64,000 nt of DNA, taken from the NCBI RefSeq assembly GCF_008801835.1, contig NZ_VZOW01000007.1, forward strand, positions 62,001-126,000, written 5' to 3'. This DNA is from Cupriavidus pauculus. GTDB taxonomy: Bacteria; Pseudomonadota; Gammaproteobacteria; Burkholderiales; Burkholderiaceae. The notes beneath the pieces are model-generated. The model saw nothing but the letters and a program-made list of their open reading frames with translations. It did no database searches and was not told the DNA's origin. The position numbers and the translations under genes were made by a program. Below, piece by piece: positions 23,964-32,576 of the stretch (the first letter of the stretch is position 1; every line of letters starts with the position of its first letter).

Positions 23964-26000
23964 TTACGCCGGCTGTGCCGCAGCGGGTTGCGCACGCCGC
24001 GCCTGCAACCACGACGGCAGTTCGGCTTCCGGCATCGGGCGCGCCAGCAGATAGCCCTGCATGGCGTGGCAGCCGATGGCGATCAGCGCCTGACGGTCGG
24101 CTTCATGCTCCACGCCTTCGGCGACCACCTCGAAGCCGAACGACCTGCCCAGACTGAGCACTGCGCGCATCAGGTCCTGGTTGCGCGTCGAGCTGCCGAT
24201 GTCGGTGATGAAACTGCGATCCACCTTCACGCAAGCCGCGCCCAGTTGCCGCAGCGCACCCAGCCCGGAATAGCCGACGCCGAAGTCGTCCAGCGCGATC
24301 GATACGCCGGCGCGCGCGAGGTTGGCGAGCTTGCCCCGCACCGCGTCGACGTCGAGCGCCACTTCCTCGGTAATCTCCACGGTCAGCAGATCCGGATCGA
24401 TCTGGTATTCGGCCAGCGTCGACAGCAACAGGCGATCGATGTCCACCTGCGCCATTTCGCGCGGCGACAGGTTGATGGCAATCGGAATCCGCTGCGAGCC
24501 GTGCGCATGGATGGTCTTCGACAGCCGGCATATCCTGGCCAGCGTGGCGCGCAGCAGCGCTTCAGACAGCCCCGACGCGGCAGCCACCGACACCAGGTCC
24601 GGCGGCGGCACCCAGCCGTGCCGCGCATGCTTCCAGCGGACCAGCGCTTCCAGGCTGCGCACGGTGACACCGCCCGCGCCGAAGATCGGCTGAAACCACA
24701 CTTCGAGCATGCCGTCGGCCAGTGCGCGTGGCAGATCGCGTTCGATGTCGCGATGCATCTGCAGGCGCCGGTGCAGGTTCTCGTCGAAGATGTAGAAGCT
24801 GTTGCGGCCATTGCGCTTGGCCGCGTATAGCGCGGCGTCGGCAAACAGCAGCATGTCGTCGAGGCTGATGTCGTGGTCGCGGCAGATGCCGATGCTGACG
24901 CCGACCGGGCAGTATTCGTAGCCGTCCAGTGGCTCGCGTACCGCGGCAATCAGGCGGCCGGCCAGTGTGGCGGCACAGTCCGACGTATCGGCGGGATCGA
25001 ACAGGATCATGAATTCGTCGCCGCCCATGCGGCCGACCATCTTGTTGGGGCCGGCCACCGCGGCCAGGCGTCGCGCCACTTCGCGCAGCACACCGTCGCC
25101 GGCCTTGTGGCCGAACGCATCGTTGATGACCTTGAAGCCGTCCAGGTCCAGCAGCAACAGGCAATGGCGCCCGCTGGTGCCGCCCACGAAGCGCTTGTTG
25201 GCGCGATCGAAGAAGCCGCTGCGGCTAAGCAGGCCGGTCAGCGGATCCTGGCTGGCCAGCGTCCACATTTCGTCGGCGCGATTGACCGCATCGTCATGGG
25301 CAATGCGCAGCGAATCCTGGATCGCGGTGGCTTCGTTCTTCAGGCGGATCGAATACTCGATCTGTTTTTCACTTTCGAGCGTGCACCGCACCAGCGCAGC
25401 CAGATAGAGCAAGGTCGTGCCGGCCAGCCAGAGCCGGTCGAAATCGCCGAGCAGCAGCAGGCAGGCGGCCGCGGACAGCAGCGGCGGCGTGATGAAGCAC
25501 AGCGGGATGCGCGCATAGGCAAAGCCGTGCGTCACCGCGCCGGCCGTGATGCCGCACACCACGGTCAGGTAGAACAGCGTCTGCGGCGTCGTATAGCCAT
25601 CGCACAGCAGCGGAATCGACGCCCAGGTGAGCCCCGAGAGCAGCGCCAGCACGCAATGCCAGCGCAGATGGCGCGTCACGGTGGCGGCGAGCGCCTGCGG
25701 CACGGTGCCCGGCCACGACGCCGTGGGCGGCAGCGGCGCCATGCACAGCCGCAGCCGCAATACATTCCACAGTAGCGAGCAGGCAAACCACGCGCCGGCC
25801 ATTGCGCCGCGCCCGCTGTGCCACGCCACGACCAGCACGGCGATGCCCAGCGCGATGTTGATCGGAATCGACAGGCGCACGGTGCGCCGTACCGCCAGCA
25901 ACTGATCGTGCCGTAACGGCCCGGCCAGCGCGGCGTCGATGACCGCCGCGCCATGGCCCCCGGATACCGGAGCCAGCGCCGAATTACTGTCTGTTTTCAT
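23964..26000 (-). CDS. Membrane GGDEF-EAL cyclic-di-GMP enzyme
   Basis: A 678-residue protein. Residues 40-205 contain about five or six membrane segments (LSIPINIALGIAVLVVAW onward), followed by a short coiled linker, a GGDEF domain (residues 250-410, GRMGGDEF with GGDEF at 326-330) and an EAL domain (residues 415-670, EAL at 451-453, NLSPREM, VEITEEVALD, DDFGVGYSGL, KVDRSFI, AEGVE). The GGDEF active site is intact, but the RxxD inhibitory site is absent (GPNK in its place). All EAL catalytic residues I can check are present, so it may act as a bifunctional enzyme or mainly as a phosphodiesterase. The start at 26000 has GAGGGG upstream. It sits beside another EAL gene. Confidence 0.92.
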   Translation of the reverse strand: MKTDSNSALAPVSGGHGAAVIDAALAGPLRHDQLLAVRRTVRLSIPINIALGIAVLVVAWHSGRGAMAGAWFACSLLWNVLRLRLCMAPLPPTASWPGTVPQALAATVTRHLRWHCVLALLSGLTWASIPLLCDGYTTPQTLFYLTVVCGITAGAVTHGFAYARIPLCFITPPLLSAAACLLLLGDFDRLWLAGTTLLYLAALVRCTLESEKQIEYSIRLKNEATAIQDSLRIAHDDAVNRADEMWTLASQDPLTGLLSRSGFFDRANKRFVGGTSGRHCLLLLDLDGFKVINDAFGHKAGDGVLREVARRLAAVAGPNKMVGRMGGDEFMILFDPADTSDCAATLAGRLIAAVREPLDGYEYCPVGVSIGICRDHDISLDDMLLFADAALYAAKRNGRNSFYIFDENLHRRLQMHRDIERDLPRALADGMLEVWFQPIFGAGGVTVRSLEALVRWKHARHGWVPPPDLVSVAAASGLSEALLRATLARICRLSKTIHAHGSQRIPIAINLSPREMAQVDIDRLLLSTLAEYQIDPDLLTVEITEEVALDVDAVRGKLANLARAGVSIALDDFGVGYSGLGALRQLGAACVKVDRSFITDIGSSTRNQDLMRAVLSLGRSFGFEVVAEGVEHEADRQALIAIGCHAMQGYLLARPMPEAELPSWLQARRAQPAAAQPA

Positions 26001-26230
26001 GCATGCATACCCCTCGCCAATGGACCGCACGCGGTGTCCCGAGCCGCGCTGCAAGGCCACAGACGACTTCCTGCGCCAGAAAAAACCTTGATCCTGCTTC
26101 TTGTTATCGATGCTTCGCGCATGCAATCGCATCGGCGGCATCTGTATGAATCGCGGTGACCGTACTGATCCTTCTTGCTGCCGCGCCCCGGGCTTCCCCG
26201 GAGCAAGCGGCCGGACAGGATAGTCCCATT

Positions 26231-26260
26231 AAAGTGCTTGATGTATCAACAGTGCACTTT
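26231..26260. promoter_or_regulatory. Nested palindrome in the EAL/GGDEF-EAL intergenic region
   Basis: AAAGTGC (26231-26237) and GCACTTT (26254-26260) form a perfect inverted repeat enclosing a second one, TTGAT-GT-ATCAA (26238-26249). It lies in an AT-rich part of the 324-bp gene-free region 26001-26324, about 230-260 bp upstream of the GGDEF-EAL start. The inner element resembles the halves of an FNR/Anr box (TTGAT...ATCAA) but has 2 bp between the halves instead of 4. A regulator binding site is plausible. Nothing else is visible in this region. Confidence 0.4.
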
Positions 26261-26324
26261 ATGTCCCAACTTCGGAGGGGCGGGATTTTTGACAGACAGC
26301 GGTTCCGTCGGGCGCGTTGGCGCG

Positions 26325-27923
26325 CTATGCCGCGCTGCGGGTGTCTGCCGATTCGTGTGGTCGGGCCCGGTAACGCCAGAACGCGAGGAAGTCGGCCAGC
26401 GGCATGGCCTTGCCAAACAGCCAACCCTGGCCGGCCTGCACGCCGTGCTCGCGCATGATGCGCCATTGCGATTCGGTTTCGATGCCTTCGGCCACCATGC
26501 GGATGTCCAGCGCCTTGGCCATCTCGATGATATGAGGACCGACCGCTTTCGACGGCGCGCCGGTGGTCATCGACGCCACGAACGCGCGGTCGATCTTGAG
26601 CCCGTCCACGTGAAGATCGTGCAGGTACGCAAGGCTGGAATAGCCGGTGCCGAAATCGTCGATCAGGATCGGAAAGCCGGCCTCGCGGAAGGCCGCGATC
26701 GTGGCGCGGCATTCGGCGTCATTGGCCAGGCCGCGCTCGGTCACTTCGATCCAGATCTGGCTGGCGTCGATGCCAGCGGCATTGCGCGCCGCGGTGATGG
26801 TGTGCAGCGTGTCGCGTGCGCGAAAATCGTCGGCCGACAGATTGATCGATACATGCATGGCGCGATTGGCCGCCAGATGCGCACCGAGGTCGCGCATTAC
26901 GACTTCGATCATGCAGTTGGTGATGGCGTGGATGTCGCCGGTGGTTTCCGCCATGGGGATGAAGTTGTCGGGCGGCACGATGGTGCCGTCAGGCAGCCGC
27001 CAGCGCACCAGCGCTTCCGCACCGATGCAGCGACCGTCGTCGAGCGACATGATCGGCTGGTATTCGGCGTAAAACTCCTTGCGCCGGATCGCGTCCTGCA
27101 GCGCATAGCGCGGGCCGCGCAGACGCCGGCCCCAACGCAGCACCAGCCACGTTGCCAGCACGCTGACCAGCAGCCCGATCGGCAGGCTGAGGTAAAGCAG
27201 CCGGCGCCACATCGCGGCGACTTCGGATAACGGTTCGTACGCGACCACGCCGAAAGGTAGCAGGTGCGATGCCTTGACGTCGACATACCGGCCGCCCAGA
27301 ACTTCGCCGTCCTGTTTGCGCTTCCATGCGCTGCGCACCAGCGCCGTGTCGGTGCCCGGCCAGTTCACCACGACATGGCCGGTGGCCGCATCGACCATGC
27401 CAAGCCGGATCAGATCGTCGAGCGGAACGATATCGATGAAAAATTGCGCGTCGACCACCACCACGTGCCGCCCGACGCGGAACTGCACGGTGCGCGGCGG
27501 CCCTGCCGTGGTGTCGATGCGATACGCCGCGCCCAGCTCCGGCAGGGCGGTCCACGGTGCGGTCTGGCCTTCCACGCTGCGCAGCGCGCCCGGGATGGAC
27601 GACGACGAGCAGAGCAGTTGTTCGTGATCGAGATAGACGACCTGGCGCGCGTAGCGGTGCTGCAGATCCGCCTCGCGCATGGCGTCGAGATGGGCGAGGC
27701 TGCATGGCGGCCCGGAGAACGTGTCGGCCGCACGCGCCGCGTTGACGGCATCGCGCGACACCACGTCAATGCGCTGCAACGCGCGTTCGGTGAACTGGTC
27801 CACGCGCCGTTGAAACAGCTGTTCGGCAAATTCGCGCGACAGCCATGTGGTCAGCGCCACCGGGCCGCAAATGCCAAGTGCTACCAGACAAAACAAGATG
27901 TACCAATGGCGCAGCCTGGTCAT
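26325..27923 (-). CDS. CSS-motif EAL-domain cyclic-di-GMP phosphodiesterase
   Basis: A 532-residue inner-membrane phosphodiesterase. A first transmembrane helix (ILFCLVALGICGPVALTTWL) is followed by a periplasmic domain of about 210 residues with the redox-type cysteine motif PCSL (Cys74) and a second cysteine, LLCSS (Cys105), as in PdeC-type CSS proteins, whose disulfide state controls activity. A second helix (LPIGLLVSVLATWLVL) leads to the EAL domain (EAL at 303-305, NLSADDF, VEVTERG, DDFGTGYSSL, KIDRAF, AEGIE), all apparently active. It hydrolyses cyclic-di-GMP to pGpG. Same strand as the downstream GGDEF-EAL gene, with 324 bp between. Confidence 0.92.
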   Translation of the reverse strand: MTRLRHWYILFCLVALGICGPVALTTWLSREFAEQLFQRRVDQFTERALQRIDVVSRDAVNAARAADTFSGPPCSLAHLDAMREADLQHRYARQVVYLDHEQLLCSSSSIPGALRSVEGQTAPWTALPELGAAYRIDTTAGPPRTVQFRVGRHVVVVDAQFFIDIVPLDDLIRLGMVDAATGHVVVNWPGTDTALVRSAWKRKQDGEVLGGRYVDVKASHLLPFGVVAYEPLSEVAAMWRRLLYLSLPIGLLVSVLATWLVLRWGRRLRGPRYALQDAIRRKEFYAEYQPIMSLDDGRCIGAEALVRWRLPDGTIVPPDNFIPMAETTGDIHAITNCMIEVVMRDLGAHLAANRAMHVSINLSADDFRARDTLHTITAARNAAGIDASQIWIEVTERGLANDAECRATIAAFREAGFPILIDDFGTGYSSLAYLHDLHVDGLKIDRAFVASMTTGAPSKAVGPHIIEMAKALDIRMVAEGIETESQWRIMREHGVQAGQGWLFGKAMPLADFLAFWRYRARPHESADTRSAA

Positions 27924-28035
27924 GGAATCCGCATGCGGTAATCGGGCCGAGGCAGCATACCAGAATGACCTGTCTGATATGTCTGTAGTTGCTCAGCCAA
28001 GCGTTACGCGGCCCCGCGTTGGCGCAACGAACGGG

Positions 28036-28380
28036 CTATTTCTGCGGTCGGGCGCGCGACGGGCGGCTGGCGCCGATTTCAACCAGATGCTGTCGCCATG
28101 CTGAAAACACCGCGTCCAGGCACGGCGCGGCATCGCAGGCGTCGCGCTTTTTGCGGAACGCGTCGATATCGGACTGGGAAATCGTGCCCGCGGCCAGCAG
28201 GCGCTGCTGATCGGTATAGATGCGCTGATATCCCATCGAAAACAGCGCGGTTTCGCAGATGATCTGGCTGGCGCGCGTGGCGGGCGCAGTGCAGTCGATG
28301 TCGGTGGCTTGCGCGCTGCCAGACAGGGCAATGGCTGCGGCGGCCAGGCAGGCGGAGAGAAACTGGGGGGCGCGGATCAT
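28036..28380 (-). CDS. LprI/DUF1311-like exported protein
   Basis: A 114-residue protein with a signal peptide (RAPQFLSACLAAAAIALSGSAQA) and a mature domain with the four-cysteine pattern of LprI-type proteins: DIDCTAPATRASQIICE, then RKKRDACDAAPCLDAVFSAW. Members of this fold inhibit lysozyme in some bacteria; activity here is not shown. An in-frame start 15 codons upstream is possible. It is the only gene between the EAL phosphodiesterase and the lipocalin. Confidence 0.65.
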   Translation of the reverse strand: MIRAPQFLSACLAAAAIALSGSAQATDIDCTAPATRASQIICETALFSMGYQRIYTDQQRLLAAGTISQSDIDAFRKKRDACDAAPCLDAVFSAWRQHLVEIGASRPSRARPQK

Positions 28381-28482
28381 GGCTGCGGCGCTCGGAAAAT
28401 CGGCAAAGGCCCGAGCGTACCGCATTTGGTCAGTGGCTCTCGCGATGGGGCCGGGCGGTCGGATCCGGCCGATCCATGCGCG

Positions 28483-29055
28483 TCAGTGTTGCGTGAATTT
28501 GAGTTGGGTGGTGTCGTAGCCCAGCGCGCGAGCCCGGGCAATCAGCATGTTGCCGAGTTCGCCCGACGGCCGGGGCTCGCGGGTCAGCACCCACATATAG
28601 CGGCCCGACGGCTCGCCGACGATCGACCACGTGTAGTCGTCGGCGTGGTCGAGCACCCAGTATTTTCCGAAGAAGAACGGTCCGAAAAAGGACACTTCGA
28701 GCTTGGCGCCATTGCTGTCCGGCACCACGCGCGCACGGCCTTCCGAGGCGCGAGCGCGGCCGTCGGGGCTACCCTCGCGGCAGGTGTTGCGCACCGACAC
28801 GAGACCGTCGTCGCGCTTGGCGTATTCGGCCGTCACGCCTTCGCAATTGCGCTCGAAGCGATTGTCATAGCGCGCGTATTCGTACCAGAGCCCAAGGTAG
28901 CGATCCAGATCGACGGCCTTGGCAGGCTCCGGCACCGACGCGTTACCGCGCTTGGTGTCCATCGAACGACATGCCTGGAGGACCAGCGCAGTGCCAATCA
29001 GCGCGGCGCCAGCCACGGTCAGATGCAAAATCGATCGTTTCACGGAAATCTCCAT
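28483..29055 (-). CDS. blc: Bacterial lipocalin (Blc-type)
   Basis: A 190-residue lipoprotein: hydrophobic signal VAGAALIGTALVLQAC with lipidation at Cys29. The lipocalin domain has the G-x-W motif DLDRYLGLWYEYARYDNRFERNCEGVTAEY, then DDGLVSVRNTC, FFGPFFFGKYWVLDHADDYTWSIVGEPSGRYMWVLTREP, and LGYDTTQLKFTQH at the C-terminus. Blc proteins are outer-membrane lipocalins that bind lysophospholipids or fatty acids. A GTG in front of KRSILH is an alternative start. Single gene. Confidence 0.93.
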   Translation of the reverse strand: MEISVKRSILHLTVAGAALIGTALVLQACRSMDTKRGNASVPEPAKAVDLDRYLGLWYEYARYDNRFERNCEGVTAEYAKRDDGLVSVRNTCREGSPDGRARASEGRARVVPDSNGAKLEVSFFGPFFFGKYWVLDHADDYTWSIVGEPSGRYMWVLTREPRPSGELGNMLIARARALGYDTTQLKFTQH

Positions 29056-29324
29056 GGGATGCGGATCGTGAGATTGTGAGGCCGCCGCGCATCGCGCGGC
29101 ATCGGACAAGCGCTGACACGGCAGGCGTCGCGCGCTGACAAACGGCCACACGCCTCGGCAGCTTTTCCACGGGCGTGTAAATCGGGCACGGATCGGGCAT
29201 GCCTGAACGGGCGCAGGTGGCGCGCATGCCGCTTGTGCCGCGTCAGGGGCTCGGTATGGAACTTGCGATCGATAGAACGAAGCGGCATCCGCCGCGACTG
29301 GCCTGATCACCATTGGAGAGGCGC
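29056..29324. other. Gene-free region upstream of lipocalin
   Basis: About 270 bp without a convincing gene. It should contain the lipocalin promoter on the minus strand. A 7-bp inverted repeat (ACACGCC at 29148-29154, GGCGTGT at 29172-29178) is the only structure noticed. Together with the following weak small frame, 29056-29666 is the longest stretch in this part without a firm gene. Confidence 0.4.
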
Positions 29325-29534
29325 ATGCAAGATCGAGCAAAAGACGCCGGCCGCGCGCCTGGCGCAACGAATGTGGGCCGCCGCCTGCGCAATGTCCCAG
29401 GCACCGACCGCACAACTTGGACCAAACAGTCGAGTGAACCTGTCCTGACTGGCCAACCCGGACAGGCGGGGCAGCCAGGTGAGCCGCCCCAAGCCGCGGC
29501 CGATCCGGCAGGAGAAGGCGTGAAGCCGGAGTAG
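29325..29534 (+). CDS. Small hypothetical Gly/Pro/Gln-rich protein
   Basis: A possible 69-residue protein starting MQDRAKDAGRAPGATNVGRR and ending in a low-complexity stretch with a GQPGQAGQPGEPPQAA-like repeat. GGAGAGG lies 4-5 nt before the ATG, which is the main support. No domain, signal peptide or membrane span. It lies between the lipocalin and P450 genes. It could be spurious in this G+C-rich sequence. Confidence 0.3.
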   Translation: MQDRAKDAGRAPGATNVGRRLRNVPGTDRTTWTKQSSEPVLTGQPGQAGQPGEPPQAAADPAGEGVKPE

Positions 29535-29666
29535 GCCGAAACGCTCCTGCCCAGGGTCGAGCTCCGGGCAGCCCTTTGCATTCGATATTTCATGTCGGGC
29601 TGAAGCTTCCGCGTGCGCGGTGCTGCGATGATGGCTTTCATCAGCACCCCGCCGCGAAGGCTTGTC

Positions 29667-30893
29667 ATGACCGATCTTCCCGATATCGATGAAACCGCCG
29701 CTTCGTCTTGCGTCGGCGATTCGTTCGCCGACCCTGCCGATCCGCTCGCCGCGGTCACGCACCGCGATCCCTATCCGTATTACCGCAGGCTGGTACGCGA
29801 GCGGCCTTTCTATTTCGACTCCGGCCTGAAGCTGTGGGTAGCGTCGAGCGCCGACGCCGTGCGGGAAGTCCTCGATCATCCCGACGCGCGCGTGCGTCCT
29901 CTGGCCCAGCCGGTGCCACCTGCGTTGGCGAGTTCGGCCGCAGGCGATCTGTTTGGCCGGCTGATCCGGATGAACGATGGCGCCGCGCACGCCGCGCTGA
30001 AGGCGATCGTGCTGCGGCGGCTGGCCGCGCTGGATCCCGACGATGTGCGTGCGCGCGCCGAAGCGCTGGCGGCGCGGCTGCCGCGCATGACATCGGACGA
30101 TGCGCACGAGGCCACCCGCTGGATGTTCACGCTCCCTGTTCTGGCCGTAGCCGATCTGCTTGGTTTGCCGTTGGCGGATGACGAGGCGGGCCACGTCGGC
30201 ACGCGCGTGGCTGGCTTTGTCGCGACGTTTGCCACTGCGATGTCCCCGCTGGCGACGCCTGCCGAGGTGGAGGCAGGCGTCACGGCGGCGCGCTGGCTCA
30301 CCGCCTGCGTGGTGCGGGACGCGCCCGGCGTGCGCGACGACGGGCTGCTTGCCGCCTTGACCGAGGATGCCGCGTTGGCCCGCATCGATCCGCAGACGCT
30401 GGCCGCCAATGCCATCGGCCTGATGATCCAGGCATGTGAAGCCACAGCCGGCCTGATCGGCAACACGCTGGTGCGACTGGGGCGCGAGGCGGCCAATACT
30501 GGCGCCATGGTCGACATGGCCGACCTGCCGAAAGTGGTCGCGCAGGTGGCGCGCTTCGACCCGCCGGTGCAGAATACGCGCCGCTTCATGGCTGCCGATG
30601 CCACGCTCTGCGGCCATGCCGTCAAAGCCAACGACGCGGTTCTGGTGCTGCTGGCGGCCGCCGCGCATGATCCCGCCGCAGCCACCGCGCAACCGGCGTG
30701 GACCTTTGGCGCCGGCCGGCACGGCTGCCCGGGCCACGCGCTGGCGCAGATGCTTGCCACCTGTACCGTGCAGGCGCTGCTGGCGCGCGATGTGCAGCCG
30801 GCGCTGCTGGCGCGTGCGGTGTGCTACCGTCCTTCGGTCAACGCGCGCATCCCGTGCTTTCTCTTGCAGCCATCTGAACGGAGCCCCCAATGA
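29667..30893 (+). CDS. Cytochrome P450-family protein with altered ExxR and I-helix motifs
   Basis: A 408-residue soluble P450. The heme-thiolate loop is complete: TFGAGRHGCPGHALA with axial Cys354. The K-helix ExxR motif is changed: the sequence VVAQVARFDPPVQNTRRF has Gln293 where the near-invariant Glu should be and Arg296 in the Arg position. In the I helix, QACEATAGLI keeps the acidic residue (Glu258) but has Ala259 at the conserved Thr. Oxygen activation may therefore be unusual. The gene overlaps the following ABM monooxygenase gene by 4 nt (ATGA). The start at 29667 has GAAGG upstream. Substrate unknown. Confidence 0.9.
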   Translation: MTDLPDIDETAASSCVGDSFADPADPLAAVTHRDPYPYYRRLVRERPFYFDSGLKLWVASSADAVREVLDHPDARVRPLAQPVPPALASSAAGDLFGRLIRMNDGAAHAALKAIVLRRLAALDPDDVRARAEALAARLPRMTSDDAHEATRWMFTLPVLAVADLLGLPLADDEAGHVGTRVAGFVATFATAMSPLATPAEVEAGVTAARWLTACVVRDAPGVRDDGLLAALTEDAALARIDPQTLAANAIGLMIQACEATAGLIGNTLVRLGREAANTGAMVDMADLPKVVAQVARFDPPVQNTRRFMAADATLCGHAVKANDAVLVLLAAAAHDPAAATAQPAWTFGAGRHGCPGHALAQMLATCTVQALLARDVQPALLARAVCYRPSVNARIPCFLLQPSERSPQ

Positions 30894-31255
30894 TCGCCGT
30901 GATTTTTGAAGTAGAACCCGCGCCGGGCCGGCAGGACACATACCTCGACATCGCCGCCCATCTGAAGCCGACGCTGGAGACCATCGATGGATTTATCTCC
31001 GTGGAGCGCTTCCAGAGCCTGACCACGCCGGGCAAGCTGCTGTCGCTGTCGTTCTTTCGCGATGAAGCCGCGGTCATCGCGTGGCGCAATACGCTCGATC
31101 ATCGTCAGGCGCAGGCTGCCGGCCGCGGCGGCGTGTTTGCCAACTACCGGCTGCGCGTTGCGCAGGTGCTGCGCGACTACGGCCTGAACGAACGCGACGA
31201 AGCGCCGGCGGACAGCCGCGCCGTGCACGACGCGCGCCGCGCACGCGGAGAATGA
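30890..31255 (+). CDS. ABM-domain (antibiotic biosynthesis monooxygenase-like) protein
   Basis: A 121-residue protein with one ABM ferredoxin-like domain at about residues 1-95: MIAVIFEVEPAPGRQDTYLDI, TIDGFISVERFQSL, LLSLSFFRDEAAVIAWR. The family includes heme-independent monooxygenases acting on quinones and small dimeric proteins with other roles. The C-terminal 25 residues are charged and probably disordered. It is translationally coupled to the P450 gene, so the two likely act together or on one product. Confidence 0.88.
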   Translation: MIAVIFEVEPAPGRQDTYLDIAAHLKPTLETIDGFISVERFQSLTTPGKLLSLSFFRDEAAVIAWRNTLDHRQAQAAGRGGVFANYRLRVAQVLRDYGLNERDEAPADSRAVHDARRARGE

Positions 31256-31364
31256 GCGCGGCGCCGTCCGACATCCGCCGCGGTGGCAACCTGACATATT
31301 CCGACGCTAGACTGGTGCACGATCGCAAGATTGGCTGACGTCGGATTCGAAAGGGCGATGCGGA

Positions 31365-32492
31365 ATGAAGCGGCGCGCGAGCGGCACCAGATTGTGGATA
31401 GCACTGAGCAAGCAGGCCGCACGTAGTGCGCGCCAGTTGCAGCGCACGGTCACGCGTACGGTGGCCGATCCGATGATGCGGGCCGCCAAGCAGCAGGGCA
31501 AGGCGGCCAGCGCGGTGATGGGCCGCGCGGTGGGAAAGGTTGCGCGTCAGGCGCTGACCGGCGTGGTGACGCCGGCGCGCGCACCGGTCAGCCGCGGCGG
31601 TGGCTTCTGGGAAGAAGGGCAGTGGGGTTTCCCCCTCGGCATCGGCAGCATGGCGCAGCGCCGCTACCGGATCTTCGTGCCGCCGGGCGTCAGCGCGGCG
31701 CGGCCGGCGCCGCTGCTGGTGCTGCTGCATGGCTGCGGGCAGGACGCCGCCAGCTTTGCAGCCTGCGCGCGCGTAGCCAGCGTGGCGCGCGATGCGCGCT
31801 GGGTGGTGCTGATGCCGGAGCAATCGGTCCAGGCCAACGCGCAGCGATGCTGGAACTGGTTTCGTCCGACCGCGCGCGGCGCGTCGGAAACCGCGTTGCT
31901 GATGTCGATGATCGACCATGTTTGCCAGCGCTATGCCATCCTGGCCAACCGCGTTTGCGCGCTGGGACTGTCCGCCGGCGGCGCAATGGCGATGATGCTG
32001 GGCCTGCGCTATCCGGAACGCTTTGCCGCCATCGGATCCCATTCCGGCGCGGCCCCATATAGCGCAACCAATGCCACGCAGGCGCCCAAGGCCATGCGCG
32101 GCGAACGCGCGCCGGATGCGGCGGCTGCGCAGAGCGTGCTGGCTGGCCGGCTTCCGCCGCCGCTGCTGTTGATGCATGGCGATGAAGACAACGTGGTGTC
32201 CTATGACAACGCCACGTCGACGGCTGCCATGTGGCTGTCGCTATGGCCGGCCGGCGTGCCGGCGCCGGTGGCGCAGCCGCCCCGGCGGGTTCGACGCGGC
32301 ACTCGCCGCGCGGTGGAGGTGTTCGACTGGCAATCGGGCGCGCGCCCTTTCGTGCGAGTGGTCAAGGTGGAAGGGCTGCGCCACGCGTGGAGCGGCGGCA
32401 CTCCAGGGCAGGCGTTCTCCGATCCCACCGGGCCGGACGCACTCAAGATCGCGCTACGTTTTTTCTCGGTGAATGGCCGGCATACCGATTGA
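31365..32492 (+). CDS. PHB-depolymerase-family esterase
   Basis: A 375-residue alpha/beta hydrolase of the polyhydroxybutyrate-depolymerase esterase family. The oxyanion-hole motif is LLVLLHGCGQDAASFA; the nucleophile is Ser203 in LGLSAGGAMA; probable triad partners are Asp275 in HGDEDNVV and His340 in LRHAWSGG. No signal peptide is seen: the N-terminus is basic (MKRRASGTRL), and about 80 residues precede the catalytic domain. An intracellular enzyme acting on PHB oligomers or other esters is likely. Stand-alone gene with 109 bp upstream. Confidence 0.88.
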   Translation: MKRRASGTRLWIALSKQAARSARQLQRTVTRTVADPMMRAAKQQGKAASAVMGRAVGKVARQALTGVVTPARAPVSRGGGFWEEGQWGFPLGIGSMAQRRYRIFVPPGVSAARPAPLLVLLHGCGQDAASFAACARVASVARDARWVVLMPEQSVQANAQRCWNWFRPTARGASETALLMSMIDHVCQRYAILANRVCALGLSAGGAMAMMLGLRYPERFAAIGSHSGAAPYSATNATQAPKAMRGERAPDAAAAQSVLAGRLPPPLLLMHGDEDNVVSYDNATSTAAMWLSLWPAGVPAPVAQPPRRVRRGTRRAVEVFDWQSGARPFVRVVKVEGLRHAWSGGTPGQAFSDPTGPDALKIALRFFSVNGRHTD

Positions 32493-32576
32493 TGTGCTGG
32501 CCCTTGGCCGATGGCTGGTCGATATCGCCGCAATCGCCCGCACCTGACCCGCGCCCGTATCCTTCGCGCGATGCGC

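Noticed and set aside
29307-30941. 544-codon minus-strand frame over the P450 gene
   Set aside because: Antisense shadow of the P450, which has a clear heme-binding motif; the shadow has no motif and is His/Arg/Gly-rich.
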